From CBDFKS01 sp965248905 (GTDB taxonomy: Bacteria > Chloroflexota > Dehalococcoidia > Lucifugimonadales > JAGWBF01): a stretch of 64,000 nt of DNA. The notes beneath the pieces are model-generated. The model did no database searches and had not been told where the DNA came from. It saw only the letters and a program-made list of their open reading frames with translations. Positions 51,619-61,175 of this stretch are shown piece after piece; positions within the stretch are counted from its first letter, which is position 1; each line of letters opens with the position of its first letter. The stretch lies in contig CBDFKS010000007.1 of NCBI GenBank assembly GCA_965248905.1, positions 1,922,001 to 1,986,000 on the forward strand. The letters are read 5' to 3'. The position numbers were made by a program, and so were the translations under genes.

Positions 51619-51762
51619 CTAGTCTGACGAAGGCAGCTTCCGCGGCTGCTGCAGTTCCATGTCCACATCACAACACTGAATGGCCCCGTCACCCGTCTTA
51701 GTACACAACACCATGGTGCTGCAGCTGTTGCAGACGTAACGCTTTCCCAGTTGATTGGCCAT
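51619..51762 (-). CDS. Small desulforedoxin-like zinc-ribbon protein (47 aa)
   Basis: ATG 51762 with AGGAGG 5 bases upstream. The sequence MANQLGKRYVCNSCSTMVLC...IQCCDVDMELQ has the CxxC...CC arrangement of desulforedoxin-like rubredoxin folds. It should bind Fe or Zn with four Cys. Second of two tandem homologues on this strand; role unknown (electron transfer or metal handling). Confidence 0.72.
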   Translation of the reverse strand: MANQLGKRYVCNSCSTMVLCTKTGDGAIQCCDVDMELQQPRKLPSSD

Positions 51763-51799
51763 GTAATCCTCCTACGAATGTAGCGGAGGCGTATAGAGG

Positions 51800-51919
51800 T
51801 TAGCTCTTAAGGGACATTGGTTGTTGACAACAACTCATGCTCCCGTCGCCACCTTTAGTAACAATAAACTCTGAGTTGCACTTGGTACAAACGTACCGTT
51901 TCCCGGTCTCATTGCCCAC
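51800..51919 (-). CDS. Small desulforedoxin-like zinc-ribbon protein (39 aa)
   Basis: GTG 51919; core KRYVCTKCNSEFIVTKGGDG followed by MSCCQQPM, the same CxxC...CC pattern as its neighbour 37 bases downstream. AGAGGT lies 10 bases before the GTG. It may start a little further upstream. A near-consensus promoter is 45 bases ahead, so these tiny genes are probably well expressed. Confidence 0.68.
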   Translation of the reverse strand: MGNETGKRYVCTKCNSEFIVTKGGDGSMSCCQQPMSLKS

Positions 51920-51962
51920 TTCGAGATTTACCTCTGGATGATTTTGATTTAGCTTCAGCTAC

Positions 51963-51991
51963 ATTATAGCCTTACCCGACTTGAGGGTCAA
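51963..51991 (-). promoter_or_regulatory. Strong promoter of the zinc-ribbon gene pair
   Basis: TTGACC (51986-51991), 17 bases, TATAAT (51963-51968) on the minus strand. It is divergent from the AttH-like lipoprotein gene. Confidence 0.8.
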
Positions 51992-52024
51992 CGCGTATTT
52001 CTCGCTTTAGGTGGTGATACACTA

Positions 52025-53221
52025 TTGGTAGCCCATCTAAACGGCAGGCACATAATATTGTTGAAGACTTACTTTGTTCCGCTCCTAATATTAGTGATAG
52101 CTCTCGTGGCGTCGTGCGGCGAATCGGAGCCCGATGCTGCTCCCGTATCCGTTCCTACCCAGGCACCAACCTCGACTCCTGCTCTATCTCCCACTTCCAC
52201 GCTCACTCCAACACCATTTCCTACGCCCACTCCAACTGCCACGTCCAGCCCGCCATCTATGTCCGTCACCGATGGCACCCCGCTGGTAAAATTCCCCATG
52301 GACGAGTCTGCCCACGACGTACCTATCGAGTGGTGGTATTTTAACGGGCATCTGACTGATAGCGAAGGTCGTTACTACAGCTTCCACTTCGTAGGAGTGG
52401 AGGCCTCAGCGTCGAAGATTCTCCAGGGTAGAGTTATGAACCTCACCTTGGCTACTCCAGAGCAGAGCGTGGTAGTGAAGGCGGAGCAAGTAGCCCTGGG
52501 CAAAGGAGCGCATCCACCCACCGGGTTCTCTATGGTAGTAGATGACTGGCACATTCAAGGAGACGACGAGCAATACGATCTCAAGGCCGCGGATGGTGAG
52601 TATGGTTTGAGCCTCCGCCTAAAGGAAACCAAGTCACCCGTCCTGCATGGCGAAGACGGAATCATAGACATGGGGCCTGCGGGAGAGTCCTACTACTACT
52701 CACGCACCCGCTTGAAGGCCCAGGGGACCCTAACAATCGAAGGTGGACCGTTGGAGGTATCGGGCGAGGCGTGGATGGACCACCAATGGGGTGACTTCGG
52801 GCAGGAGCGAGTGAGGTGGAACTGGTTCAGCCTGCAGCTAGACGACAACAGCGAGCTGATGGTTGTCCTCTTCTGGGACATAACCACTGGAGAATTGATC
52901 CTACGATATGGTACCTACCTGCCTTCAGCAGGCGAGGCCCAGTATCTGCAATGGGAAGACATCGAAGTAATACCGATCGATTCATGGACAAGCCCTAATA
53001 CCGCTATTACATATGATATGGGCTGGCAGCTAGAGGTTGCTCCGCTGGGCTTGTCTATAAACGTGGAGCCCGTCCACCTGGATGCTGAGTTTCATATGAG
53101 CCAGATCAGGCCATTGGTCTACTGGGAGGGGGCGGCTACTTTCGCCGGCCAGAATGCCGGTGAGGCAGTTTCCGGCAGGGGATATGTCGAGATGGGTGGC
53201 TACGGTGAGGAAGGGCCTTAA
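52025..53221 (+). CDS. AttH/CrtC-like lipoprotein (lipocalin-type hydroxyneurosporene synthase fold)
   Basis: About 398 aa. The N-terminus has a lipoprotein signal with lipobox LVASC near residue 30, then a Pro/Thr/Ser-rich tether to about residue 85. The body has the AttH-like signatures DVPIEWWYFNGHLTD, GEAWMDHQWGDF and RWNWFSLQL. Such domains occur in carotenoid 1,2-hydratases and in exported proteins of unknown substrate. TTG start. It is expected on the outer face of the membrane. Confidence 0.82.
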   Translation: MVAHLNGRHIILLKTYFVPLLILVIALVASCGESEPDAAPVSVPTQAPTSTPALSPTSTLTPTPFPTPTPTATSSPPSMSVTDGTPLVKFPMDESAHDVPIEWWYFNGHLTDSEGRYYSFHFVGVEASASKILQGRVMNLTLATPEQSVVVKAEQVALGKGAHPPTGFSMVVDDWHIQGDDEQYDLKAADGEYGLSLRLKETKSPVLHGEDGIIDMGPAGESYYYSRTRLKAQGTLTIEGGPLEVSGEAWMDHQWGDFGQERVRWNWFSLQLDDNSELMVVLFWDITTGELILRYGTYLPSAGEAQYLQWEDIEVIPIDSWTSPNTAITYDMGWQLEVAPLGLSINVEPVHLDAEFHMSQIRPLVYWEGAATFAGQNAGEAVSGRGYVEMGGYGEEGP

Positions 53222-53349
53222 GCGGAGTCACCCCTTACAGATCAAACCTCACTGGGGCTTTCTGACCCTGCTTGCCCGGACGCACCGGCCATGCCATAAT
53301 TCTTGGCGTCCGTAGTTTAAGAATAATTTACCGAGGAGGTACATCCTGT

Positions 53350-54216
53350 ATGACTACCGTAGGCACCGGCAAGTATACGTACGACGTTGTGGAAAATTGG
53401 GGGAAATTGCCCCAGGGTCAGGCCTTTAAAGACGTTAGCGCAGTCGCCGTAGACTCTCAGGACAAGGTATATGTTTTCCAACGGACTGACCCGCCAGTCT
53501 TGGTCTTCGATACGGAGGGGAATTTCCTTGGCTCCTGGGGTAACGGTGCTCTAAACTTCTCCCACGGTATCGACATCGATACAAATGACGTGGTCTATCT
53601 GACGGACAGGGATGACCACGTTGCAATGACCTATACCTTGGATGGCCGACCTCTAATGATCCTGGGAACCAGAGGCCAGCACTCGGATACGGGGTGTACC
53701 GAGGATGCCGGGACGGTGTTACGTGCTGCGGGACCCTTCAATAAGCCCGCGGGCATGGTCCGTGCCCCCTCAGGCGACTTGTACGTGGCCGACGGCTACC
53801 GTAATAGCCGTATCCATAGGTTCTCAGCGGACGGAAGCCTGAAGGCCTCTTGGGGGAACCCGGGCAAGACCGCTCCCAATGAGTTCCACGTCCCCCATTG
53901 TCTCTGGGTCGACAAGGAGGGCATAGTCTATGTATGTGACAGGGAGAACAGCCGGGTCCAGGTGTTCACGGCGGACGGGAAGTTCATAGCTCAATGGACA
54001 GATATGCACCGGCCTACGGCTATCTACATGGACGCGGATGAAACGGTCTATGTCACCGAGCTCGCGCCCTGTGTGAGCATCTGGGACAAAAGTGGCAAAC
54101 TAATAGAGCGGCTGGAGGCCCCACAGGCCCACTGGCTCTACGGTGACTCCCTTGGCAACCTCTACCTTACAGGCGCAGGCGTGCCTGATGTCGCCAAATA
54201 CGTGAAGAAGAGCTAG
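53350..54216 (+). CDS. NHL-repeat beta-propeller protein (peptidylglycine-lyase-like)
   Basis: A 288-aa propeller from ATG 53350 (GAGGT upstream). About five repeats of the form VAVDSQDKVYVFQRTDPPVLVFD, DLYVADGYRNSRIHRFSADG and IVYVCDRENSRVQVFTADG. They resemble the PAL-type NHL proteins common in marine Chloroflexota and Actinobacteria. There is no signal peptide from this start. Function unknown; the propeller may be catalytic or binding. A strong terminator follows. Confidence 0.83.
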   Translation: MTTVGTGKYTYDVVENWGKLPQGQAFKDVSAVAVDSQDKVYVFQRTDPPVLVFDTEGNFLGSWGNGALNFSHGIDIDTNDVVYLTDRDDHVAMTYTLDGRPLMILGTRGQHSDTGCTEDAGTVLRAAGPFNKPAGMVRAPSGDLYVADGYRNSRIHRFSADGSLKASWGNPGKTAPNEFHVPHCLWVDKEGIVYVCDRENSRVQVFTADGKFIAQWTDMHRPTAIYMDADETVYVTELAPCVSIWDKSGKLIERLEAPQAHWLYGDSLGNLYLTGAGVPDVAKYVKKS

Positions 54217-54265
54217 TTCCTACAGTTGAAACGCAGCTACTGCGGTGCTGATCCAATTAAGGTTG

Positions 54266-54295
54266 AGGGACGTTCGATATCAATCGAACGTCCCT
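54266..54295. terminator. Strong intrinsic terminator after the NHL gene
   Basis: AGGGACGTTCGAT pairs perfectly over 13 bp with ATCGAACGTCCCT around a 4-base loop, followed by CTTCTTTT on the plus strand. It separates two convergent units. Confidence 0.88.
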
Positions 54296-54377
54296 CTTCT
54301 TTTGAATCATTTATCTCATCGCTGGAGGTTAAACTCTTAGCTGAGGATTTGGGAGTCAGGGCGAACAACCGGAAAGT

Positions 54378-55331
54378 TTAAAGTACCTGCTGCAATGCCT
54401 GTTCCAACTCCTCGAAGGTGGCAAAAGCCTCGAACCTGGCGGATACGAGACCATCCCTTCCCACCACGAAGGACCACTCGGTGCTGGGCAGCCGCCATTC
54501 CAGCGCGGTCGGCGAGATGCGCGCTTGGGTGAGGTCTCCCTGAATTTCAACGGGGTTATCGTAGAAGTCCACGTGAATGAAGTTGGCCTGTCCTTTGTAT
54601 TTGTTCTTGAGCTCCTGAAGTACCTCGACCTGGGGCCCGCAGACGGCGTTAGTACAGAATGCGGGACTGGCCATAACCAGCACAGAAGGCAATCCATTGG
54701 TTACCGCATCCGCGATGGTCGTCTGATATAGCTCGGGGTCTTGCAATGAGCCAGTGGTCAGCTCTTCGATGTTCATAACGTCGTCGATCGTCTTGTTGTT
54801 GCTTTTTATAGCTGAAGAGCCCACCACAGGGGCGGAAGCGGCCGCATTCACATCAAAGAATAGCTCTACCTCCTGATCTGATCCGTCTTTGTCTGTAATC
54901 TCTATCTTGATTCCCCACCTGCCCGGATGGTCAAAGCTCAAGCTGGTAGTGTAAAGCCCACGAACACCGTAAGGCCATGGCCTGAAGACTGCCAGGGCGG
55001 TCTGGTCGAGCTCTCCCTCCGAGTTTTCATTGGGGAAGAAAAGGGACGAGACCCGGGCTTCTGGCGCACGCACCAGGTCTGTTGGAGACGTAAGCACAAA
55101 GGCTACTCGGTTCTCTCCCAGGCCCAGATCAGGAGTCCCTAATATGGCTTGCAGACCATCGGGGGACACAGGGCCTTTGACTAGAGTCAAGTTGTCCGGC
55201 ATTAGCTGTTCGCTAGCCTGAGGGGGCTCATCGGTTGGTGTGAGTTCAGGTACCGGCGTGTTCGCGTCGGAACATGCAACCAAGGCCATGGTAGAGGTGG
55301 CCAAAAACAACGCCAGGATTAGTCGTTTCAC
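54378..55331 (-). CDS. Thioredoxin-fold lipoprotein with CxxxxC motif
   Basis: 317 aa. Signal and lipobox LVAC near residue 20, a short tether, an Ig-like N-domain (about 45-160), then a thioredoxin-like domain with ASPAFCTNAVCGPQVEVL. The redox Cys pair is spaced four residues apart, not two, as in a known extracytoplasmic subfamily. It lies 102 bases downstream of another thioredoxin-fold lipoprotein on the same strand. The partner protein is unknown. Confidence 0.78.
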   Translation of the reverse strand: MKRLILALFLATSTMALVACSDANTPVPELTPTDEPPQASEQLMPDNLTLVKGPVSPDGLQAILGTPDLGLGENRVAFVLTSPTDLVRAPEARVSSLFFPNENSEGELDQTALAVFRPWPYGVRGLYTTSLSFDHPGRWGIKIEITDKDGSDQEVELFFDVNAAASAPVVGSSAIKSNNKTIDDVMNIEELTTGSLQDPELYQTTIADAVTNGLPSVLVMASPAFCTNAVCGPQVEVLQELKNKYKGQANFIHVDFYDNPVEIQGDLTQARISPTALEWRLPSTEWSFVVGRDGLVSARFEAFATFEELEQALQQVL

Positions 55332-55433
55332 CTGATTTTCCTCCTCAGAAGAGTGCTCCGGTTGTAGAACTACGGATCGTGGAGCCTTGAAGGGCTGTTC
55401 GCTTAGAACGAATTTATCGAACGATCAGGAAAC

Positions 55434-56666
55434 CTACACCCCCGAGTCGTACACTCCGAAAGTAAAAGCGTAAACCGCGAAATGGGGGGAGTTGGAGCTT
55501 AGCTTGAGCCAGCGCAGACCATAGCTCGGCGCCTGTACCACCGAGTACATTCGTGGCTCGTCAACGTAGAGGAAGCTCCTGCCGTCCTCCTCAATAACCA
55601 CGTCTTCTCCCTTGTTCTCCTCGGTGAGATATTCGTCCTCCAGACCCGTAGTGACCAGCACTTTGAAGGGTTGTATATCCTCTCCCTCCGGATTAATTAC
55701 GACGTTTACGCTCTTCGCGCCGTACCGCAATCGCATGTAGTCTTCGAAGTTGGAGGTCTCGCGGTCATGCCTCAAACTCTCCTCGCCTGAGAACCAGGGA
55801 CCTTGCAGATAGATGCGGTGGGCGATATGGTCCTCCGGGTCTTCATAGTCAACCGTCTTATCGGGGTTTTGGAGGTACTCATCGTTGCCCACATATGCTG
55901 ACGTGAACTCGGAGGCATCAATTGCTCGCACCCACCCAGCATAGATCTCGTTCGTGACCGGGTTGCCAGGACCCGAAGCGAAAATCGAGTCCACGGTCTG
56001 ATATTCGGGTAGCTCTGAGTCTAGCTCGACCAAGTCCGCTCCCGTCTCTTCAAGGAGCTCCCGGAGCTGCTTCTCGGTCTCGGCGTATTTCCCCTCACCG
56101 AATCGGGTATAGCGAAGGATTCCATCCTTGTCTATCAGATACTTGGAGGGCCAGCCCCTTGTTTTGTAGGCGGTCCAGGTCTCTTTGTCGTTATCCAATG
56201 CTACCGGCCAGGCTATACCGAATTTGGCGACCGCCTCCTTCACATTCTCCAGATTCTTTTCGAAGTCGAACTCCGGAGTGTGTACTCCCACTATCACCAG
56301 GCCATCGTCTGCGTATTTAGCGTGCCATGACTTGAGAAAGGGAATAGTGCGGATACAGTTGACGCAGGTGTATGTCCACACGTCAATCAGCACCACTTTG
56401 CCCTTGAGGTCACTCAGTTGCAGCGGCTCTGAGTTCAGCCAGGCCTGGATCCCTACAATCTCCGCGGCCGGCGGGCCCTCAGCGACCTTGGGTTCGGGGG
56501 TGGGGGTCGCCGTAGGTTCCAGTGTTGGGGTCTCCGTAGGTTGGGGTGTAAACGTGGCCAGGGGAACCGGTGTTGGATCATCCCCTCCACAAGCAGCTAT
56601 CAACACTAAGAATGCTAGTAGAGGTATTATGAGTCTTATCATCTTCATCCGACAGATACTACGCAA
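55434..56666 (-). CDS. TlpA/DipZ-like thioredoxin lipoprotein
   Basis: About 410 aa. Lipobox IAAC, Pro/Thr-rich tether, then a redoxin domain with the CxxC motif WTYTCVNCIRTIPFL and the cis-Pro segment RGWPSKYLI. The C-terminal half (LQGPWFSGEESLRHDRE, SVNVVINPEG) matches the extra beta domain of mycobacterial DipZ, without its membrane CcdA part. It probably reduces or oxidises exported proteins. The start may be the second or third Met (MKMIRLI). Confidence 0.82.
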   Translation of the reverse strand: MRSICRMKMIRLIIPLLAFLVLIAACGGDDPTPVPLATFTPQPTETPTLEPTATPTPEPKVAEGPPAAEIVGIQAWLNSEPLQLSDLKGKVVLIDVWTYTCVNCIRTIPFLKSWHAKYADDGLVIVGVHTPEFDFEKNLENVKEAVAKFGIAWPVALDNDKETWTAYKTRGWPSKYLIDKDGILRYTRFGEGKYAETEKQLRELLEETGADLVELDSELPEYQTVDSIFASGPGNPVTNEIYAGWVRAIDASEFTSAYVGNDEYLQNPDKTVDYEDPEDHIAHRIYLQGPWFSGEESLRHDRETSNFEDYMRLRYGAKSVNVVINPEGEDIQPFKVLVTTGLEDEYLTEENKGEDVVIEEDGRSFLYVDEPRMYSVVQAPSYGLRWLKLSSNSPHFAVYAFTFGVYDSGV

Positions 56667-56795
56667 GTATTCGAAAAAAGGATGCTTTGTCTGTATTCTG
56701 AACCAAAAATAGTGGGATTGTACTCACTCTCCTTGGAGAGACTGGCCCGTGGTATTATATCACTCAGACTAGATAATCAATTTTGTGTGGTGGAC

Positions 56796-57311
56796 ATGAA
56801 TAATCTCAGTTATGACGTATTTCAGACCGAGTTGGGGTGGATAGGGACGTTGCTTTCACCGCGAGGGTTGCGCAGGCTGTCTTTGAAGCCCACCCCCGTG
56901 GAAGCACTGGACGACCTGGGCCCCGACGTAGCGCGAGCAAAGCAAGACCCGGTCGCTGTAGATGATATCCGCCAACGACTCTCGACTTACTTTCAAGGGG
57001 CAGTACAGTCCATGGATGACATACCTCTGGACATGGAGGACGCGCCACCCTTCTTCAAGGCTGCATGGGAAGCCTGCCGTACCATACCACCCGGCGAGAC
57101 CAGGAGCTATGCGTGGTTGGCCGCAGCGGCGGGCAGACCAAGGGCGTTCAGAGCGGCAGGTCAAGCAATGGCCAAGAACCCGTTAGCCATCGTAATCCCA
57201 TGTCACAGGGTAATCGGTAGCGACGGCGGCCTCCACGGCTACGGAGGTGGGTTGGACAAGAAGGCGCGGCTGTTGGAGATGGACAGGAACGCCGGGGAAC
57301 GAGGAAGTTAG
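56796..57311 (+). CDS. ogt: Methylated-DNA-protein cysteine methyltransferase
   Basis: Suicidal O6-alkylguanine repair protein (about 171 aa from ATG 56796). The active site is IVIPCHRVIGSDGGLHGYGGG; the DNA-binding region is GETRSYAWLAAAAGRPRAFRAAGQAM. An extended N-terminus from 56682 has no family similarity and was not used. SD weak. Convergent with dnaE, 15 bases apart. Confidence 0.94.
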   Translation: MNNLSYDVFQTELGWIGTLLSPRGLRRLSLKPTPVEALDDLGPDVARAKQDPVAVDDIRQRLSTYFQGAVQSMDDIPLDMEDAPPFFKAAWEACRTIPPGETRSYAWLAAAAGRPRAFRAAGQAMAKNPLAIVIPCHRVIGSDGGLHGYGGGLDKKARLLEMDRNAGERGS

Positions 57312-57326
57312 GAAGAGGGACCGATC

Positions 57327-60300
57327 TTAACCGTTGGACCCATTACTACTACTGTCTAACTGAACGCAGCCTACCCCCAATAGCTCCTCCAAGCGCGCAC
57401 AAAGCTCTGGGCAGTAGCCGGTGGTGATCATGGGCAGGTCCAATCGCACCCGCCTTGTACCCGTCGATATCTCCAGGTGTACCTTACTTTTGCCAGAGAA
57501 CTCCAGCATTGTCTTGATGGCTTCCCTGAGTCGGTGGGCGTCCTCATCGAGGTCCTCAGACTCAACGAGCCCGATGAGAAGATTAGCGGGCTGTTCTGGC
57601 TCCCGATGACCGTTCGATTCGGCTTGGATTGAAGCGACTTCAACAATGCTGTCAGGCTTCTTCGAGGGACGTTCGCCATGACCAACACCGTTCTCATGAA
57701 TGTATATCTTGGCCTGATCGCAGTGAACCGATAGCTCGTCGCCCCGGACCTTAACTCTGCCCGACACCAGAATCAAGTTCCCTTCCTGCCATACTTCACG
57801 GGTCTTTTCCAATACATCCGGCCAGGCGATGGCTTCGGTGCTTCCGTACATTAGCTCCAAGGTGCCGATCAAGTATGGACGCTGGTCACGCGTGTACCGC
57901 TCTGAAACTGAGGAAAGCTGACCCAGAACTTTTATCCTCTGGCCATCCATCTCAACGTCGAGCTGGTCGCGAGAGGTTATAGCATCAGATGAGTTCTTTG
58001 GGATGATTGACTTGAACGGGTTGGCGGATAAGGCCACACCCAGGAGCTCTTTCTCCCAGGCCACTTTCTCTGCGGGTGGCACGTCCTCGCCGGCGGCCGC
58101 TATGTTAACAACAGGTGCCGCGTCCGCAGATTGGGGAAGCACGTCAAACATGCTTGACTGGCCCGCCTCCCGCCTGCGGGCCTCTTTCTGGGCCAGGGAT
58201 AGAATCTGTTCGACTGCAGCCAGCAAGGCGCCTCGATTACTCAAGGCGTCAAAAGCGCCTACCTTTGTCAAGCTCTCCATCGCCCTACGATTCAGCCCCC
58301 GCAGGTCGGCACGTGTGCAGAAATCATCTATCGTCTTAAATGGACCTTCCTTCTCTCTCTCCTCTATGATCGCTCGGACTGCTCCCTCACCCACGTTCTT
58401 CACTGCTGCGAGTCCAAAACGCAAGGCAGGGTCTCCGGCATCATCTTTGTCCAGTGTGAAATATGCTCCGCTACGGTTAATATCCGGCCCCTTAACCTGG
58501 ATACCCATTCGGAAACACTCGCTGATGGCGCTGGCCGTCCTGTCGGGATGGTCTAGCCGTGCGTTCAGCACCGACGCCATGTACTCCAGTGTGAAGTTCG
58601 CTTTGAAGTATCCAGTCCAGTAAGAGATTAGGGCATAGCTGACGCTGTGGGCCTTATTGAAAGCATATCCTGCGAATGGCTCAATCAGATTGAACACTTC
58701 CTGGGCCAACTCATGGGTGAACCCTTTACTTACCGCACCTTCTAGAAAGCCCTCTCGTTCCTGCCGCATCATCTCGGGTATTTTCTTACCCATGGCCTTT
58801 CTAACGGTATCCGCGCGGCCCAGGGAGTATCCGGAGAAGGCCTGCAAGATGAGAAGCACCTGGTCCTGGTAGACGATCACGCCGTGGGTATCTTCGAGTA
58901 TCGCCTTAAGGCTCGGATGGGGGTACTTGATAGGGGCGCGACCGTGTTTGGCGTTTATGAATGTGTCGATGTGCTCCATGGGGCCGGGCCTGTATAGTGC
59001 GATCATCGCCGCGATGTCGCCGAGCTCCGATGGCTTGAGCTCCTTAATATACCGCTGCATCCCGGCGCTCTCAAGCTGGAATACGTCGGTAGTCTCCCCC
59101 GATGACAAGAGTTCGAAGGTCTTACGGTCGTCCAATGGCAACCTGTGAAGATCTATCTTGATTCCCCGGGTCTGCTCCACCATCTTCACGGCCCGATCAA
59201 GGATGGTCAGACTTGTGAGACCCAGGAAGTCCATCTTTAGCAGCCCCAACTTGGCCACATGGTCCATGGCATACTGGGTCATGTCGATCTGGCTGCCGTC
59301 GTCTCCTCGTACCGGTCTCTGTAACGGCACATACTCCATCAAGGGCTCACTGGCGATTACCACCCCAGCGGCGTGGGTGCTGACGTGATGGACGGTTCCC
59401 TCCAGTTTCTGGGCCGTGTCCACCAGATTGTGAATGGACTCGTCGGAATCGTAGACATCTTTCATCTCGGGGTTTGCCGCGAGAGCGTCCTCCAGCGTGC
59501 GGGCCTTGAAAGGCACCATACGCGCCATCCTGTCCACGTCGGCGTAGCTCATGCCCAGGCTGCGTCCCACGTCCCGAAGGGATGCCTTGGCGCCTAGCGT
59601 TCCGAAGGTTATGATCTGTGCGACGCGGTCTCGCCCGTACTTGCTGGTAACGTAGGAGAGCACCTCGTCCCGGCGATCATCCTGGAAATCCATGTCGATG
59701 TCCGGCATCTCTTTGCGCTCAATGTTGAGGAAACGCTCGAAAACCAGCTTGTACTCCAGGGGGTCCACCTCGGTGACACCCAGGCAATATAGGGCCAAGC
59801 TGGCGGCAGCACTGCCTCTGACTCCAAAGAGAATGTTGTTCTGGTGAGCAAAGGACGTTATATCCCAAACCACCAGAAAGTAGTTGGCGAACTGGGTGAG
59901 CTTGATGACCTCTAGCTCGTAAGTCAGCCGTTCCTGTGCCTCAACAGGAAGCTTGGGATAGAGCCTCTTGAATCCATCCCAGCATAGCTGTGACAGGTAT
60001 TCGTCGGGGTCGGAGTCCCCTGGAACCGGGTAGCTGGGCAGGTGAAGCTCGCCGGTGGAGAGCTTCACGTCACACATATCAGCTATCAGCCCGGTGTTTG
60101 CCAGGGCCTCAGGAAAGTCCTGGAATAACTCCTCCATCTCCTGGGGGTCCTTGAGATAGTAGGAGTCGTCTTCCATCTTCAGACGCTTTTCGTCATTGAC
60201 TGTCGTGTTGGTATGGATGCAGATGAGCACATCTTGCAGCTCGGCGTCATCCTTATGAACGTAGTGACAGTCGTTGGTAACCACCAGCGGTATGTCCAGC

Positions 60301-60881
60301 TCCCGGCTCATCTCCACCAAAGACTCGTTTATGGTGGGCAGCTGGGGCACATGCTCATGGCGTTGCAGCTCCAGGAAGAAACTATCTTTGCCCAGGAGAT
60401 TCTTGTACCAAAGGGCTGCCTCTTTGGCTTCGGGTAGCTGGCCTTCTGAGATGAGCTTAGGTATTTCAGCGGTGGGACAGCCCGCCAGCACGATCAGACC
60501 TTCGTGATACTGCTCGAGCAGCTCTCTATCAATTCTGGGCCTGTAGTACTGCCCCTCCAGATGGGCGTAGGTAACCAGCCTCATCAGGTTCTGGTAGCCC
60601 TGGTTATTCTTAGTCAAGACTGTCAGGTGGAATGGACTTCGCTCCGAGGCGCCTCTTTCGTGGCGGCTTTGGTGAGCCACGTACACCTCGCAGCCGATGA
60701 TGGGCTTTATCCCGACCTCCATGCACTCAGCGTAGAACTCCACCACGCCATACAGGGAGCCATGGTCCGTGATGGCGAGGGCTTCCATGCCCAACTCCTT
60801 GGCGCGCCTCACCAATTTGGGGATGCGGCTGACGCCATCCAGGAGGCTATATTCGGTATGTACGTGCAGATGAGTAAACAT
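57327..60881 (-). CDS. dnaE: DNA polymerase III alpha subunit
   Basis: Replicative polymerase (1184 aa). The PHP domain at the N-terminus (FTHLHVHTEYSLLDG, AITDHGSLYG) keeps its His residues. The catalytic Asp pair is in MPDIDMDFQDDRRDEVL; FGTLGAKASLRDVGR and GYAFNKAHSVSYALISY are further family blocks. The C-terminal OB fold (IKVLGQLSSV) and a variable tail follow. Full length for DnaE1. Confidence 0.97.
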   Translation of the reverse strand: MFTHLHVHTEYSLLDGVSRIPKLVRRAKELGMEALAITDHGSLYGVVEFYAECMEVGIKPIIGCEVYVAHQSRHERGASERSPFHLTVLTKNNQGYQNLMRLVTYAHLEGQYYRPRIDRELLEQYHEGLIVLAGCPTAEIPKLISEGQLPEAKEAALWYKNLLGKDSFFLELQRHEHVPQLPTINESLVEMSRELDIPLVVTNDCHYVHKDDAELQDVLICIHTNTTVNDEKRLKMEDDSYYLKDPQEMEELFQDFPEALANTGLIADMCDVKLSTGELHLPSYPVPGDSDPDEYLSQLCWDGFKRLYPKLPVEAQERLTYELEVIKLTQFANYFLVVWDITSFAHQNNILFGVRGSAAASLALYCLGVTEVDPLEYKLVFERFLNIERKEMPDIDMDFQDDRRDEVLSYVTSKYGRDRVAQIITFGTLGAKASLRDVGRSLGMSYADVDRMARMVPFKARTLEDALAANPEMKDVYDSDESIHNLVDTAQKLEGTVHHVSTHAAGVVIASEPLMEYVPLQRPVRGDDGSQIDMTQYAMDHVAKLGLLKMDFLGLTSLTILDRAVKMVEQTRGIKIDLHRLPLDDRKTFELLSSGETTDVFQLESAGMQRYIKELKPSELGDIAAMIALYRPGPMEHIDTFINAKHGRAPIKYPHPSLKAILEDTHGVIVYQDQVLLILQAFSGYSLGRADTVRKAMGKKIPEMMRQEREGFLEGAVSKGFTHELAQEVFNLIEPFAGYAFNKAHSVSYALISYWTGYFKANFTLEYMASVLNARLDHPDRTASAISECFRMGIQVKGPDINRSGAYFTLDKDDAGDPALRFGLAAVKNVGEGAVRAIIEEREKEGPFKTIDDFCTRADLRGLNRRAMESLTKVGAFDALSNRGALLAAVEQILSLAQKEARRREAGQSSMFDVLPQSADAAPVVNIAAAGEDVPPAEKVAWEKELLGVALSANPFKSIIPKNSSDAITSRDQLDVEMDGQRIKVLGQLSSVSERYTRDQRPYLIGTLELMYGSTEAIAWPDVLEKTREVWQEGNLILVSGRVKVRGDELSVHCDQAKIYIHENGVGHGERPSKKPDSIVEVASIQAESNGHREPEQPANLLIGLVESEDLDEDAHRLREAIKTMLEFSGKSKVHLEISTGTRRVRLDLPMITTGYCPELCARLEELLGVGCVQLDSSSNGSNG

Positions 60882-61001
60882 TAAATAGCCGGTGAAACTA
60901 CAAGATATACCACGGAAGACGGGGTGAAGGTACCATATAATAGACCATGTCGGAAGTCAAGGTAGATTTTTTGTATTCTACCCAATTTCACAAAAGAGCC
61001 A

Positions 61002-61010
61002 TGCTATAAT
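61002..61010 (+). promoter_or_regulatory. Extended -10 promoter upstream of the AAA ATPase gene
   Basis: TGC-TATAAT is a perfect extended -10 element on the plus strand, about 165 bases before the gene. No good -35 is seen. Confidence 0.5.
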
Positions 61011-61044
61011 CGGACTTGGGGAGTGTACCAAGGTTCTCTTACAT

Positions 61045-61145
61045 GATGTCATCCTGAGGCTTAAGCCGAAGGATCTCAACATCGAAACCGAAACCCTTCA
61101 CGGAGTTTACCCTGAGGAACGAATGGTTCAGGGTGACAAGAAAAT
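61045..61145. repeat. Probable dispersed intergenic repeat
   Basis: Contains ATCCTGAGG-CTTAAGCCGAAGGAT and, later, CCCTTCACGGAG...ACCCTGAGG...TTCAGGGTGACA. The wording is like REP-type repeats spread through many environmental genomes and is related to 575-655. It lies between promoter and ATPase gene and may fold in the mRNA leader. Confidence 0.45.
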
Positions 61146-61175
61146 ATGCAGCGCAGCGGCCACGGAGCGTTAGCT

